A stretch of DNA of 64,000 nt from Streptomyces sp. SLBN-118 (GTDB taxonomy: Bacteria; Actinomycetota; Actinomycetes; Streptomycetales; Streptomycetaceae): NCBI RefSeq assembly GCF_006715635.1, contig NZ_VFNP01000001.1, forward strand, positions 496,001 through 560,000. Direction: 5' to 3'. Below are positions 16,485 through 27,215 of the stretch, piece by piece. A program made the translations under genes and the position numbers. The notes under the pieces were generated by a model. It saw only the letters and a program-made list of their open reading frames with translations, had not been told where the DNA came from and made no database searches. Numbering within the stretch: position 1 is the stretch's first letter; each line of letters begins with the position of its first letter.

Positions 16485-18284
16485 TCAGCTGAGGGGGCCG
16501 GCTGCGCTCTCCGCCGCTGCGGGTGGTGCGTCCGATGCGCCGGGCGTCGCTGCGGAGCCCGGTTTCTCCGGGGTGCATGTGACCTTGTCGCGAGGCGTGT
16601 AGTGGGTGTTGAAGTCTTCGCGCTTGACTTCCCAACCGTCCTGCACGAAGACACGGCCGACGGAAACGTCGAACCCCTCAAGTGGGGTCTGCACCTCGCA
16701 CTCCGGGCCGCTGTCCGTGCGCGTGGCGGGCGGCTTGATGTTCGTGCGCGGCCCCTTGGTCGCCCGTATCTCGTCGTACTTCTTCGTGCCCAGGAAGGTG
16801 ATGGTCACCGACGTGTCGGTGGATTGGGCCTTGATGTAGATGGCGTGACCGGAGTCGTTGATCCAGCGGAGGTCGAGGGTGCCCCACGCGACCGTGGCCT
16901 CGCGGCCCTCGGGGTAGCGCTCGATGTAGAAGGAATGGGCGCCGTGCTCCACGGGCTTGACGCCCGCGAAGAACAGGGCGTTGAACATGGTGGTGGCAAC
17001 TGCGGAGACGCCGCCGCCGGAGGACTTCACGTACTGACCGTTGTTGATCATGAGGCCGTCGACGAAGCCGTTCTCCTTCGTGCGCTCGCCGACCGTCCGG
17101 TTGAAGCTCCACTCCTGTCCGGGCAGGACAACCGAGCCGTTGATGAGCTCCACCGCACGGCCGACGTTGGTGGTGCGGTAGGGCGCGCGCGGGAAGTTGA
17201 CGGTGAAGGAGGAGACCTTCTCCTTGATGCCGAGCCGCTGTGCCGATGCGCTCGTGAACTGCGGATGGAGCGTCGTTGTGGCTATCTCGCCGGTGCGGGC
17301 GGCGCCGGTGCGGGTCAGGAGGGGTACCACGGCCTCGCCGAGTGCCTTCGCGGTGACCTGCCGCCCCGTGCCGCTTTCCTGGGCCACTACGACGCGGTCA
17401 TGGCTGTCGAGCCGGAGCACGGCGTCCTGAGGAACCTGGGAGGCGTCCCGCACCGGGCGGGAGACGGCGGGGTCGGTGAGCAGACCCTTGGAGTCGAGGG
17501 CGGGAACGAGGCGGTTTCCGCCGTCGGGCTTCATCGCCAGATGCCTGCCGAGCGCGGCTGGGCCGATGGGTATGCGCTGGTCGGCGAGGGTCAGTGTGAC
17601 CGGGCCGGACATCGCGGGCTGTGCGAATTGCTCCAGGGCCCGCTCGGTTTCGTGCGTGCCGACGCGCGGCGGCGTCTGCTTCACCGGCAGCACGACGGGC
17701 GCCGAATGCGGCGTACGGAGGTAGCTGTCGCGGATGGTGTCGAGGGCCTTGTCTTCGATCACGGTGACGCCTGTGACCGGAGCGACGGCCTTCGCCCTGC
17801 CATTCTCGAACGATATGGACCCGTCCCGCACCTGACGCTCGGCGGCCTCGGTGATGCGGTCGAGTCCCGTCCGGCCCTGGTGCCTGTCCACTCGTACCAC
17901 CGGCTCGACGTCCCGGCCGTCGGAGGCGAAGAGTCTGCCGATCGCCGTCGCCGGGCCGGAGCCTGCGCTCGCAGCACGGTCGATGGTCGCCGCGGTGTCG
18001 AGGGACAGCCCGAGCGCGCCGGGATCGGCCTTCTCTGTACGGTCACCGATCTTCAACGCGACCGGTGCCGCGAACGCCGGCCCGAGCTTCCGGTCGAGCA
18101 CCCGCTGGGCCTGTTCCCGGTCCATCCCGCCGATGTCGACCCCGCGCACGCTGGTGCCGTCAGCGATGTCGTCGCCTGCCACGAGCCCCGTGACGTACAG
18201 GCCACCGAGTCCAAGTACGACAGCCCCACCCGCGACGGGCAGAACCATCCGCCAATTGACGGTTCTGCTGCGTTCGCGTCCCAT
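16485..18284 (-). CDS. VanW-family protein with peptidoglycan-binding-4 repeats
   Basis: Cell-envelope protein of 599 residues with one N-terminal membrane anchor (VLPVAGGAVVLGLGGLYVTG, about 14-33). Two PG_binding_4-type modules follow (GTSVRGVDIGGMDREQAQ near 43-60; a second near 215-330). The VanW domain (about 385-520) includes TNVGRAVELINGSVVLPGQE, SSGGGVSAVATTMFNALFFAG and RWINDSGHAIYIKA. It ends with an Ala/Pro-rich tail. The ATG follows GAGGAGAG. VanW proteins were first noted in vancomycin-resistance clusters but are widespread and of unknown role; no van genes lie nearby. Confidence 0.9.
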   Translation of the reverse strand: MGRERSRTVNWRMVLPVAGGAVVLGLGGLYVTGLVAGDDIADGTSVRGVDIGGMDREQAQRVLDRKLGPAFAAPVALKIGDRTEKADPGALGLSLDTAATIDRAASAGSGPATAIGRLFASDGRDVEPVVRVDRHQGRTGLDRITEAAERQVRDGSISFENGRAKAVAPVTGVTVIEDKALDTIRDSYLRTPHSAPVVLPVKQTPPRVGTHETERALEQFAQPAMSGPVTLTLADQRIPIGPAALGRHLAMKPDGGNRLVPALDSKGLLTDPAVSRPVRDASQVPQDAVLRLDSHDRVVVAQESGTGRQVTAKALGEAVVPLLTRTGAARTGEIATTTLHPQFTSASAQRLGIKEKVSSFTVNFPRAPYRTTNVGRAVELINGSVVLPGQEWSFNRTVGERTKENGFVDGLMINNGQYVKSSGGGVSAVATTMFNALFFAGVKPVEHGAHSFYIERYPEGREATVAWGTLDLRWINDSGHAIYIKAQSTDTSVTITFLGTKKYDEIRATKGPRTNIKPPATRTDSGPECEVQTPLEGFDVSVGRVFVQDGWEVKREDFNTHYTPRDKVTCTPEKPGSAATPGASDAPPAAAESAAGPLS

Positions 18285-18760
18285 GTCTCTCCTCTAGCTC
18301 CGACGGGCCGGAAAGGTGCATTTGGCCAGCCAGAGACGGACCTGCACAAACGAATTCGCCCAGAATAGTTCAGAAAATGGGCGAAATCGGAAGAATGTAA
18401 GATCCGTCACGATCGGGGCGGTGGCCCTTGCGATCTACTCAACGTGAGGGGCACAAAGCAGTCAGTCACTCTCCCCAAGTCATGGCGGCCCGACGAGAGC
18501 CTCGGTCCAGGAGGCGTCCCGCACCCTGCCCGTGACTACAGGGCCCTGGTGCGGCTCCCAGGACCCGTCGGCCAGGCGGAGCGCGACCCGATCGGCAAAG
18601 CCGCATGCCGCGACCGCCCGCCGCCCCCCGAACAGCGACACGGATGGAGGACGAGATGTTGCCGCCCTGGTCACCCGAGGCGAGGCTGAGCGGGACGCCA
18701 TCAGGCTCAGCGGGCGCGAACCGGACCGCGCCGGCCGGTGAGGCGGAAGGAGCAAGATCG
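18285..18760. other. Intergenic region upstream of the small DUF-like gene
   Basis: A 476-bp stretch. Near the VanW start it is AT-rich (AGAATAGTTCAGAAAATGGG around 18361-18380) and probably holds that gene's promoter. From about 18480 to 18640 the minus strand has a protein-like string (VALRLADGSWEPHQGPVV and DASWTEALVGPP then stop) that may be a gene remnant, but I could not place it in a family. The last bases carry GGAAGGAG, the ribosome-binding site of the following gene. Confidence 0.4.
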
Positions 18761-19057
18761 ATGAGGGTCATACTGAGAGCACACCTGGACACCCAGCTGT
18801 CCAATGAGGCGCTCAAGAGCGGCAAACTGCTGAAGATCATGCAGTCGCTGGGGGAACAGCTCAAGCCCGAGGCCGCCTACTTCGGTCCCAGCGAGGGCGG
18901 GCGGAGCTGCACCTTCGTCTTTGACATGCAGGACAGTTCTCAGCTGCCCACCATCGCGGAGCCGCTCTTCGAGGGACTCGGTGCGAGGATCGAGATCCAG
19001 CCGGTGATGAACACCGAGGACATGAAGAAGGGGCTTGCCGCGGTGCAGCGGGGCTGA
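18761..19057 (+). CDS. Small conserved hypothetical protein (DUF3303-like fold suspected)
   Basis: A 98-residue soluble protein starting MRVILRAHLDTQLSNEALK and ending MNTEDMKKGLAAVQRG. The pattern (strand, helix with SNEALKSGKLLKIMQSL, strand around CTFVFDMQD, helix, then the final AEPLFEGLGARIEIQPVM part) suggests a small ferredoxin-like alpha/beta fold. I recognise it as a type common in Streptomyces and often labelled hypothetical. The ATG is supported by GGAAGGAG nine bases upstream. It stands alone in front of the MDR oxidoreductase; the 155-bp gap makes an operon uncertain. Confidence 0.8.
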   Translation: MRVILRAHLDTQLSNEALKSGKLLKIMQSLGEQLKPEAAYFGPSEGGRSCTFVFDMQDSSQLPTIAEPLFEGLGARIEIQPVMNTEDMKKGLAAVQRG

Positions 19058-19212
19058 CCCCACCCGCCGGCCCGATCGGCATCCCTCCGGGCGTCACCTA
19101 GGGATGGTCCCCGATGTCCGGACCCAGGGCGTTCCCCTACCGTCGCGAGTAGTGCGGAGCTTTCCGGCCAGTCGGCCCTTCCGTACCGAACTCACTCGTT
19201 ACGGAGAACGCG

Positions 19213-20208
19213 ATGAAGGCAATCGTCCAGGACCGGTACGGCTCACCCGACGTCCTGGAACTCAAAGAGCTCGACAGGCCGGTGCCCGCGCCCAACGAGG
19301 TTCTTGTACGGGTCCACGCGGCCGCGGTCAACGCGCGCGACTGGCACATCATGCGCGGCGACCCGTACATTGCGCGCCTGATGCTCCCCTCCGTGTTCGG
19401 GTTCAGCGGGCCCAAGAGGCAGATCCGGGGCAGGGACTTCGCGGGCCGGGTGGAAGCGGTGGGCGCGCAGGTGACACGGTTCCGTACTGGCGATGAGGTG
19501 TACGGCGACCTCGGCAACGCCGACGGAGCGTTCGCCGAGTACGTGTGCGCCCCGGACACGACGGTGGAGCCGAAACCCGCCAACCTGACCTTCGAGCAGG
19601 CGGCAGCGATACCGCTGGCGGGCAACACCGCCCTCATGGGCCTGCGCGACGTCGGGCGGGTGAAACCGGGACAGCACGTCCTGATCAATGGTGGGTCGGG
19701 CGGCGTGGGAACGTTCGCCGTACAGATCGCCAAGTCGTTCGGCGCGGAGGTGACCGCCGTCTGCAGCACCAGAAACGTGGATCTGGTGCGGTCGCTCGGC
19801 GCGGACCACGTCATTGACTACACACGGGACGACTTCACTCGTGGCGGACGGCAGTACGACGTCGTGTTCGACCTGGTGGGGAACCGTTCGCTGGCCGAAT
19901 ACCGGCGCGCGCTGACGCCGGCGGGGACGCTCGTCCTGTCGGGCGGCGGTGTGTCTGGCGGCGGCAGCGCTGTCGGGCCGGTGGGTCTGCTCATCAGGGG
20001 TCAGGCGCTCTCCCCCTTCGTCCGTCATCGGCTGCTCGCACTCACGGAGTCGCCGGGCAAGGAGAACCTTGCGGCGCTGAGGGAGCTCGCCGAGTCCGGG
20101 AAGGTCACTCCAGTCATCGACCGGACATTTCCGTTGAGCCAGGCACCCGAGGCCATCCGGTACCTCGAAGTGGAGCACGCGCGGGCGAAGGTCGTCATCA
20201 CGGTGTGA
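19213..20208 (+). CDS. NAD(P)-dependent MDR oxidoreductase (quinone-oxidoreductase type)
   Basis: Medium-chain dehydrogenase/reductase of 331 residues. The GroES-like N-terminal half (to about 125) has no catalytic zinc cysteine/histidine set, which places it with zinc-independent quinone or enone reductases. The Rossmann motif GGSGGVGTFAVQIAKS is near 162-177, and an LGADHVIDYTRDD block follows. GGAGAACGCG precedes the ATG. A downstream hairpin at 20209-20230 suggests a monocistronic message. The substrate cannot be inferred. Confidence 0.9.
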   Translation: MKAIVQDRYGSPDVLELKELDRPVPAPNEVLVRVHAAAVNARDWHIMRGDPYIARLMLPSVFGFSGPKRQIRGRDFAGRVEAVGAQVTRFRTGDEVYGDLGNADGAFAEYVCAPDTTVEPKPANLTFEQAAAIPLAGNTALMGLRDVGRVKPGQHVLINGGSGGVGTFAVQIAKSFGAEVTAVCSTRNVDLVRSLGADHVIDYTRDDFTRGGRQYDVVFDLVGNRSLAEYRRALTPAGTLVLSGGGVSGGGSAVGPVGLLIRGQALSPFVRHRLLALTESPGKENLAALRELAESGKVTPVIDRTFPLSQAPEAIRYLEVEHARAKVVITV

Positions 20209-20230
20209 GGCGGTGGAGTCTCTCCACGCC
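20209..20230 (+). terminator. Hairpin after the MDR oxidoreductase
   Basis: GGCGGTGGAG and CTCCACGCC form a short stem with a 3-nt loop directly after the stop codon at 20208. One base is bulged and there is no T-tract. Confidence 0.5.
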
Positions 20231-20279
20231 GCGCGGGGCACGAGGCCGGGCGAGCGGTCCTGCCCACGAGATCCAAGTG

Positions 20280-20489
20280 CTACTGGTCGGCGGCACGCCA
20301 GGGGAACGGGGCGAGGTCAGGCTCGACCCAGCCGGTCCGAGCGGGCACGCTCGCCAGCGTCGCAGAGCGGTAGAAGCGGGTGAGCAGGCGTTTGTCGAGC
20401 AGAGCAGGGTGGTGTTCGGCAAAGTCGGAGAAGGTATCGGTGTCCTCCTCGGCCACGATCAGGTCTCGGCCGGCCATGGACACGGCCAT
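20280..20489 (-). CDS. Hypothetical protein or C-terminal gene remnant
   Basis: The frame MAVSMAGRDLIVAEEDTD (start at 20489) to PFPWRAADQ reads as natural protein, with DKRLLTRFYRSATLASV and TGWVEPDLAPFPW. At 69 residues it resembles the tail of a larger enzyme rather than a complete domain. It follows the second subtilase and its hairpin on the same strand. No ribosome-binding site is convincing. I do not recognise the family, and it could be the residue of a deleted gene. Confidence 0.4.
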   Translation of the reverse strand: MAVSMAGRDLIVAEEDTDTFSDFAEHHPALLDKRLLTRFYRSATLASVPARTGWVEPDLAPFPWRAADQ

Positions 20490-20493
20490 GGAC

Positions 20494-20532
20494 GAGCCCT
20501 GAGGCCCGCAGATACTGCGTGCCCCAGGGCTC
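20494..20532 (-). terminator. Terminator of the second subtilase
   Basis: An imperfect 18-bp stem, GAGCCCTGAGGCCCGCAG against CTGCGTGCCCCAGGGCTC, with a 3-nt loop and two mismatches, begins eight bases after the subtilase stop on the minus strand. Confidence 0.7.
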
Positions 20533-20539
20533 GGGTGGG

Positions 20540-22072
20540 TCAGTGCTGTGTGACAGCGTCGAGTGCGTTGACGATGCCGTAACCGTAGAAGCCGTTGACC
20601 CGCTTGGAGCCCTTGCAGGTCGAGTCCTCGATGCCGTTGCCATCGGGGTCGTACAGGCCGGTCGGGCAACCCGGGTTGTCCGCCTGGGCCTTGAGCAGGG
20701 TCTGCAGAGCCAGCGGACCGGCCCATGGGTGGGTGCTCTTGAGGAGCGCCGCCACGCCGGCCACGTGCGGGCCGGCCATCGACGTGCCCTGGAGGAAGGC
20801 GTACCCGTTGTTGGGCATGGTCGCCAGGATCCGGCCGTTCTTCGACGGAGTGTCCGGGATCTGGTACTTGTCGCCGCCCGGGGCCGCGACGTCGACGACG
20901 CCGAGTCCGTAGCTGGAGTAGTACGACTTCAGGTTCTGCACGCCCGTCGCGGAGACCGTGACGACACCGGGCAACTGGGTCGGAATATCGAAGCACTTGT
21001 GCGGGTCGACGGTCCGCGGGACCGGGGTGGTGTCGTCGGGGCTCGAGTCGTCGACAAGGGCGTCGGAGTCCAGGTCGTCATTGGAATTGCCCGCGGACGC
21101 GACGTGCAGAGTGCCCTTGCTCTGCGCGTAGAGCGAGGCCCGGTTGACCGCGTCGACAATGGCCTTCTGGTCCGGGTCGTCCATGCAGTTGTAGAGCCAC
21201 GGGTCGATGTAATAGCTGTTGTTGGTTATCTCGACGCCGTGGTCGGCGGCGAAGACGAACGCACAGACCACGCTCTCCGGGAAGAAGAGGCTGGTCGTCG
21301 GGTCGCTCACCTTGATCGAGGCGACCTTGACGCCCGGAGCGACACCGGCCACACCAATGCCGTTGCGGGCGGCGGCTATCTCGCCCGCGACGTGCGTGCC
21401 GTGGTAGTCGTTCGCCGGGTCGTAGGGACGCCAGGCGCCGTCACTCGTGTCCGCGACGCCGCCCACGCAGTTGGCGGACTGGCTCTTGGAGAAGTTCGGG
21501 GCGAGGTCCGGGTGGGTGTCGTCGACACCGGTGTCGATCACGGCGACGGTGACGTTCCTGCTGCCCGGGTTGATCTTGGCGGCCTTGTCCGCGCCGATGG
21601 CGCGCAGGTCCCACTGGTCGGCCTCGAGCGGCTCGGCGCCATCGGTGCCGGCCGCGCCTGCCTGGGCTTTGGCGCTGTCCACGTACTCCGGAGCGCCGAT
21701 CTCGGTGGTGCTCGCAGGGGCGAGTGCGGCGGTACGCGTGGCACCAGCGCTCTGTACGCCCTTGACCGTGCGCATCTGCTTGGCGAAGTCGGGGTTCGTC
21801 GAGTGGACGACGATGACGCCGATCTTCTCGTGGGTGATGACAATCGTGCCGCCGGCCGCGGCTATCGCCTTCTCAACAGCCTTGATGGTGCCGTGGTTCG
21901 CCTTGGTGTTGACCACGTACGAGAGCTTGGGGCCCTCCGCGGCCGTCGTGGCAGGGGTGTCCTGAACGGCGGCCTGGGCGGTGCCCGGCAGAAAGCCGAG
22001 CGACGCGGTCAGCGCCAGACCGGCCGGCACCGCGAGAGCGGCACGCAGGCGTCTGGAGCGGAGCTGAGCCAT
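20540..22072 (-). CDS. Secreted subtilisin-like serine protease
   Basis: Extracellular S8-family protease of 510 residues. The signal peptide (about 1-34, ending AQA) is followed by a propeptide-like segment (about 48-118) and the catalytic domain with Asp180 (AVIDTGVDD), His224 (DYHGTHVAG), Asn329 (SAGNS) and Ser431 (QGTSMAGPH). An insert with paired cysteines (VVCAF, YNCMDD, HKCFDI) is shared with the subtilase at 5287-7074, which shows that the two are paralogues; this one ends after the catalytic domain and has no P-domain. The ATG at 22072 has GGAG seven bases upstream; the longer frame upstream lacks signal-peptide character. Confidence 0.93.
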   Translation of the reverse strand: MAQLRSRRLRAALAVPAGLALTASLGFLPGTAQAAVQDTPATTAAEGPKLSYVVNTKANHGTIKAVEKAIAAAGGTIVITHEKIGVIVVHSTNPDFAKQMRTVKGVQSAGATRTAALAPASTTEIGAPEYVDSAKAQAGAAGTDGAEPLEADQWDLRAIGADKAAKINPGSRNVTVAVIDTGVDDTHPDLAPNFSKSQSANCVGGVADTSDGAWRPYDPANDYHGTHVAGEIAAARNGIGVAGVAPGVKVASIKVSDPTTSLFFPESVVCAFVFAADHGVEITNNSYYIDPWLYNCMDDPDQKAIVDAVNRASLYAQSKGTLHVASAGNSNDDLDSDALVDDSSPDDTTPVPRTVDPHKCFDIPTQLPGVVTVSATGVQNLKSYYSSYGLGVVDVAAPGGDKYQIPDTPSKNGRILATMPNNGYAFLQGTSMAGPHVAGVAALLKSTHPWAGPLALQTLLKAQADNPGCPTGLYDPDGNGIEDSTCKGSKRVNGFYGYGIVNALDAVTQH

Positions 22073-22300
22073 GAAGTACTCCACATCATCAGTGGGGCCG
22101 CCCACAGCGGGTACGCATGGGCGGGGGTACGTGACGAAGAAAGCTAGCGTCGACCAACTGTGCGTATCAATGGCCAGCGACAATAGGTTTCTTCGTTCAC
22201 TCCCGCCTCACCCGCAGACATTGCCGGTCCGAAGTGGCCGCCGACCGCGAGATGTTCGCCGATGGTGGCGCGGAGGCGTCAGCGCCTGGACTCGCCGACC

Positions 22301-22432
22301 ATGACGAACCCGGACGAGCAGGGTCGCCCGCAATCGCCCGTCGCCGCCGACGAGACCGCCACTCTGCTCGGCTTACTGGAGTACCGGCGCGCGACCTCGG
22401 CGGGGAGCCGGCCGCCCCCGGCGCCTGCCTGA
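22301..22432 (+). pseudogene. DinB-family protein, N-terminal fragment
   Basis: Starting at ATG 22301 the frame reads MTNPDEQGRPQSPVAADET then ATLLGLLEYRRAT, which matches the opening of Streptomyces DinB-like (DUF664, metal-binding four-helix) proteins, where the next residues are usually LAWKC. Here it turns into SAGSRPPPAPA and a stop at 22432, so only about 32 genuine residues remain. There is no good ribosome-binding site. The similarity is from memory of the family's start. Confidence 0.45.
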
Positions 22433-22505
22433 AATGCGCGCTTCTCAGTCGCATGAAAACCTGGTAGCAGCCCATAGTCCGACATCCGCGCCAGGAGGCA
22501 CGATC

Positions 22506-22679
22506 ATGGGCAGGAAACAGAGTCGGCAAAACCGCGGCGCCCGCACCGGCGGCCATGATCGCAGCACCGCCGCGGAGGCGAAGGAACAGCAGCCAAGGGC
22601 CTCGGCCCCTCGTGACACGGAGCACCGGATCTCCGAGCCGGCCACCCGCAAGCACCAGCGGAAGTTCGGCCACAACTGA
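22506..22679 (+). CDS. Small basic hypothetical protein ending KFGHN
   Basis: A 57-residue, highly charged protein (MGRKQSRQNRGARTGGHDRS to RKHQRKFGHN) without hydrophobic core, probably disordered or nucleic-acid binding. AGGAGG eight bases before the ATG gives an excellent translation signal. Streptomyces genomes carry similar short proteins with the same KFGHN end. The PRPP synthetase gene follows after 155 bases on the same strand. Confidence 0.78.
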   Translation: MGRKQSRQNRGARTGGHDRSTAAEAKEQQPRASAPRDTEHRISEPATRKHQRKFGHN

Positions 22680-22834
22680 TCCGGCCCGTCAGCCGGCCGT
22701 GCGGTTGGCGACCGCCCCGGTGAAGGCCCCTGAAGTACGGTAGGGGCCGACCGGGGTTGAGGTCTGCCCCGGTCACGCGCAGCCGGGCCGGTAGCCTGTC
22801 GGTGGTATCCGATCGATCACGCCGGGAGCGGTTC

Positions 22835-23779
22835 GTGCGAGACATCGCCGTATTCAGCGGTAGTGCCCATCCCGAATTGGCAGCCGAGGTCTGTGCCCAT
22901 CTGGGTGTTCCGCTCAGTCCGGTGCGGGTGAGCCGGTTTGCGAATGACTGCCTTGAGGTCCAGTTGCAGGCCAACTGCCGTGAGCGGGACGTCTTTCTGG
23001 TCCAGCCGCTGGTCACTCCCGTACAGGAGAACCTCGTTGAGCTGCTGCTGATGTGCGACGCCGCCCGCGGCGCATCGGCCAGTCGCGTCACCGTGGTCAT
23101 GTCGCACTATGCCTATGCACGTTCGGACAAGAAGGACGCGCCGCGGATCTCGATCGGCGGGCGACTGGTGGCTGATCTCCTGGTGGCTTCGGGGGCCGAC
23201 CGCGTCCTGGCGCTGACGCTGCACTCGCCTCAGGTGCACGGCTTCTTCTCGGTGCCCGTGGATCATCTGCACGCTCTGCGCGAGCTGGCCGAGCATTTTC
23301 GCGGCTACGACCTGTCGAACACGACCGTTGTCTCTCCGGATCTGGGTAACGCCAAGGAGGCGGCCGCATTCGCCCGGCTACTGGGAGCGAAAGTGGCAGC
23401 CGGGGCCAAGCAGCGCTTCGCGGACGACCGGGTGAGCATCAGCTCGGTCATCGGGGACGTCGCCGACCGTGATGTCATCGTGCTCGACGACGAGATCGCG
23501 AAGGGCAGCACCGTCCTTGAGCTGCTGGGCCGGCTGAGGGAGTTGGGCGCCAGGTCGATCCGGGTCGCCTGCACGCACGGTCTGTTCTCCGCCGGCGCCC
23601 TCAAGCGTCTGTCCGATCAGCCCGATGTGCTGGAGATCGTCTGTACGAACACCGTGCCCATCCCGGCCGAACACCGCACGGACAAGCTGACGGTCCTGTC
23701 GATCGCCCCGGCGCTGGCCGAGGCCATGCGGCGAATCCACAACGGCGAGTCGGTCAGCGCGCTGTTCGATGCACCGTGA
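22835..23779 (+). CDS. prs: Ribose-phosphate pyrophosphokinase (PRPP synthetase)
   Basis: Cytosolic enzyme making PRPP from ribose 5-phosphate and ATP. The 314 residues start VRDIAVFSGSAHPELA. Family blocks are present: ANCRERDVFLVQPLV (flexible-loop strand), HYAYARSDKKDAPRIS (catalytic flexible loop), and the PRPP loop in VIVLDDEIAKGST; the last differs from the canonical DDMIDTGGT of housekeeping Prs, which suggests an accessory class. GTG at 22835 is chosen because CGGGAG lies about six bases upstream and the protein aligns with the family from there. Its stop overlaps the start of the kinase-like gene (GTGA), which implies translational coupling. Confidence 0.9.
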   Translation: MRDIAVFSGSAHPELAAEVCAHLGVPLSPVRVSRFANDCLEVQLQANCRERDVFLVQPLVTPVQENLVELLLMCDAARGASASRVTVVMSHYAYARSDKKDAPRISIGGRLVADLLVASGADRVLALTLHSPQVHGFFSVPVDHLHALRELAEHFRGYDLSNTTVVSPDLGNAKEAAAFARLLGAKVAAGAKQRFADDRVSISSVIGDVADRDVIVLDDEIAKGSTVLELLGRLRELGARSIRVACTHGLFSAGALKRLSDQPDVLEIVCTNTVPIPAEHRTDKLTVLSIAPALAEAMRRIHNGESVSALFDAP

Positions 23780-24417
23780 CCGGCGAGAGGTCGGCAGGCC
23801 CGGCTCCCGGAGCCGACCGCTCCTCAAGCTCGGCGGAACCGGGGCGGACAACCGGCGGACTGATCATCTTCCTGAACGGCACCTCGAGTTCGGGCAAGTC
23901 GAGCATCGCGAAGGAGTTGCTCGCCGTCCTTGACGAGACGTGTTTTCACATGCCGGTGGACGCGTTCCATGCCATGCGTTCGCGACACGAACTCACCGAG
24001 GAGCAGCTTCATGTCGTACTCAGGCACACATGGATGGGCTTCCACCGAGCGGTCGCCGGAATGGCCGCGGCAGGCAACACCGTCGTCGTGGATCATGTCC
24101 TCAGCGAGCCGTGGCGCCTTCGCGACTGCCTGGCACTGTTCCCTCCCCAGGACGTCGTCCTCGTCGGGGTGCACTGCCCCCTGCCGGAGCTGGAACGACG
24201 GGAGCAAGCCCGCGGCGATCGTCCGCCAGGGCTGGCCGCCCGCCAGATCAACCAGGTCCATGGCCACGGCACGTACGACATCGAGTGCGACACCGGCAGT
24301 ACGAGTCCGCTCGACTGCGCCCGCCAGATCAAGACCTTTCTCCCTCGGCGGCCGGCCCCCACCGCGTTCGAACGGCTGAGAGCGGCACCTCTCACCGTGC
24401 CCGCGGCCGTCTCATGA
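23776..24417 (+). CDS. Chloramphenicol phosphotransferase-like P-loop kinase
   Basis: A 213-residue protein of the CPT-like kinase family. A Ser/Ala-rich leader (1-26) is followed by the Walker A motif GTSSSGKSS (35-43), then FHMPVDAFH, with Asp62 at the place of the catalytic Asp of chloramphenicol phosphotransferase. NTVVVDHVLSEPWRLRDC and ARQINQVHGHGTYDIE follow. The GTG start overlaps the PRPP synthetase stop by four bases. With a PRPP synthetase as partner and no resistance context, a role in small-molecule or nucleotide phosphorylation is at least as likely as drug resistance. It ends convergently, overlapping grpE by six bases. Confidence 0.85.
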   Translation: MTGERSAGPAPGADRSSSSAEPGRTTGGLIIFLNGTSSSGKSSIAKELLAVLDETCFHMPVDAFHAMRSRHELTEEQLHVVLRHTWMGFHRAVAGMAAAGNTVVVDHVLSEPWRLRDCLALFPPQDVVLVGVHCPLPELERREQARGDRPPGLAARQINQVHGHGTYDIECDTGSTSPLDCARQIKTFLPRRPAPTAFERLRAAPLTVPAAVS

Positions 24418-25040
24418 GGCCGGCGGACTGACGGACCGCGGTTCGGCGACCGCCACCTGTGCAGGGCGCAGGAGGTGGTCGCCGACGTGGTATCCCTTGC
24501 GCAGGACCGCGGTGCAGGTGGGGTGTTCGACCTGGTCACTGGGGGTGGAGCGGACGGCCTCGTGCACGACCGGGTCGAAGGGGTCGCCCGCCGCGCCGAA
24601 GGATTGCAGGCCCAGGGCGGCCAGTTCGGCCTCCAGCGCGTACGCGACGCGCTGGAAACCGCCGGTGACCTCACCCTGTTCGGCCGCCTCAGCCAGGGTG
24701 TCGAGTACGGGCAGGAGCCGGCCGAGCACATTGGCCACGGCGATCTCGCGGACGGCCAGGCGGTCGCGGCGTACCCGCTTGCGGTAGTTGTCGTATTCGG
24801 CCTTCAGGCGTTGCAGGTCGGCGGTGCGTTCCCGCAGTTCCTCGCGGAGCCCGGACCCGCGGGGCGGCGACTGGTCGGCCGCGAGCCTCTGGCCGCGCGA
24901 GCCCGGAGAGCCGCCGTCGCGTTCGGTCCGCTTCCGGTCGCGACGGGCAGGGGTGGGGAGCGTGGCGGGAATGCGGATCTGCCTGTCCCTGACGATGCTC
25001 AGCGGCGGGCCGGGGAAGCCATGAACGTCATCCGGGCGGT

Positions 25041-25044
<4 letters not shown>
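24412..25044 (-). CDS. grpE: GrpE nucleotide exchange factor
   Basis: Co-chaperone that releases ADP from DnaK. It is 210 residues long: a basic, disordered N-terminus (1-65), the long dimer helix ([20 protein letters not shown] into [10 protein letters not shown]), and the C-terminal beta wing ([33 protein letters not shown]). The ATG overlaps the dnaK stop (ATGA), so the two are translationally coupled. No dnaJ or hspR follows, unlike the main Streptomyces dnaK-grpE-dnaJ-hspR operon, so this is a secondary copy. Confidence 0.92.
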
Positions 25045-26921
<1,877 letters not shown>

Positions 26922-26984
26922 GGCCTTCTCCTCAGCCAAAGGTGCTCTCACCTGCCGATATGGAGGAAACCTCCTCATGATCCT

Positions 26985-27013
26985 GCTTAAGACCTCATCG
27001 TGCGCCTGTCAAG
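26985..27013 (-). promoter_or_regulatory. Candidate dnaK promoter
   Basis: On the minus strand a perfect TTGACA (27008-27013) is followed after 17 bases by TTAAGC (26985-26990), about 65 bases before the dnaK ATG. The -35 is ideal and the -10 is poor. The surrounding 26979-27110 is unusually AT-rich for this genome. Confidence 0.35.
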
Positions 27014-27215
27014 ATGTCGCCGTTCTGGTGATATTTGCCCTATCGACCATTAGAGTCCATTCACCTTATTTGCTTATAATGAGACGTTCTGATTCACCTG
27101 GTCTGGCGACCCATCGGACCGGTGCTGGATGGATGATCACCGCCCATAGAGGGGCGTCGTCGTCTGTCATGGCTGCACCTGGAACCGGTCACCACCGGAC
27201 AGGGGGTGCAATGCC

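Noticed and set aside
27071..27082. A consensus-like TATAAT in front of the peptide importer operon
   Set aside because: No -35 hexamer lies at 16-19 bases and the position is 135 bases from the start; it could be part of the AT-rich dnaK/importer divergent region but I cannot call it a promoter.
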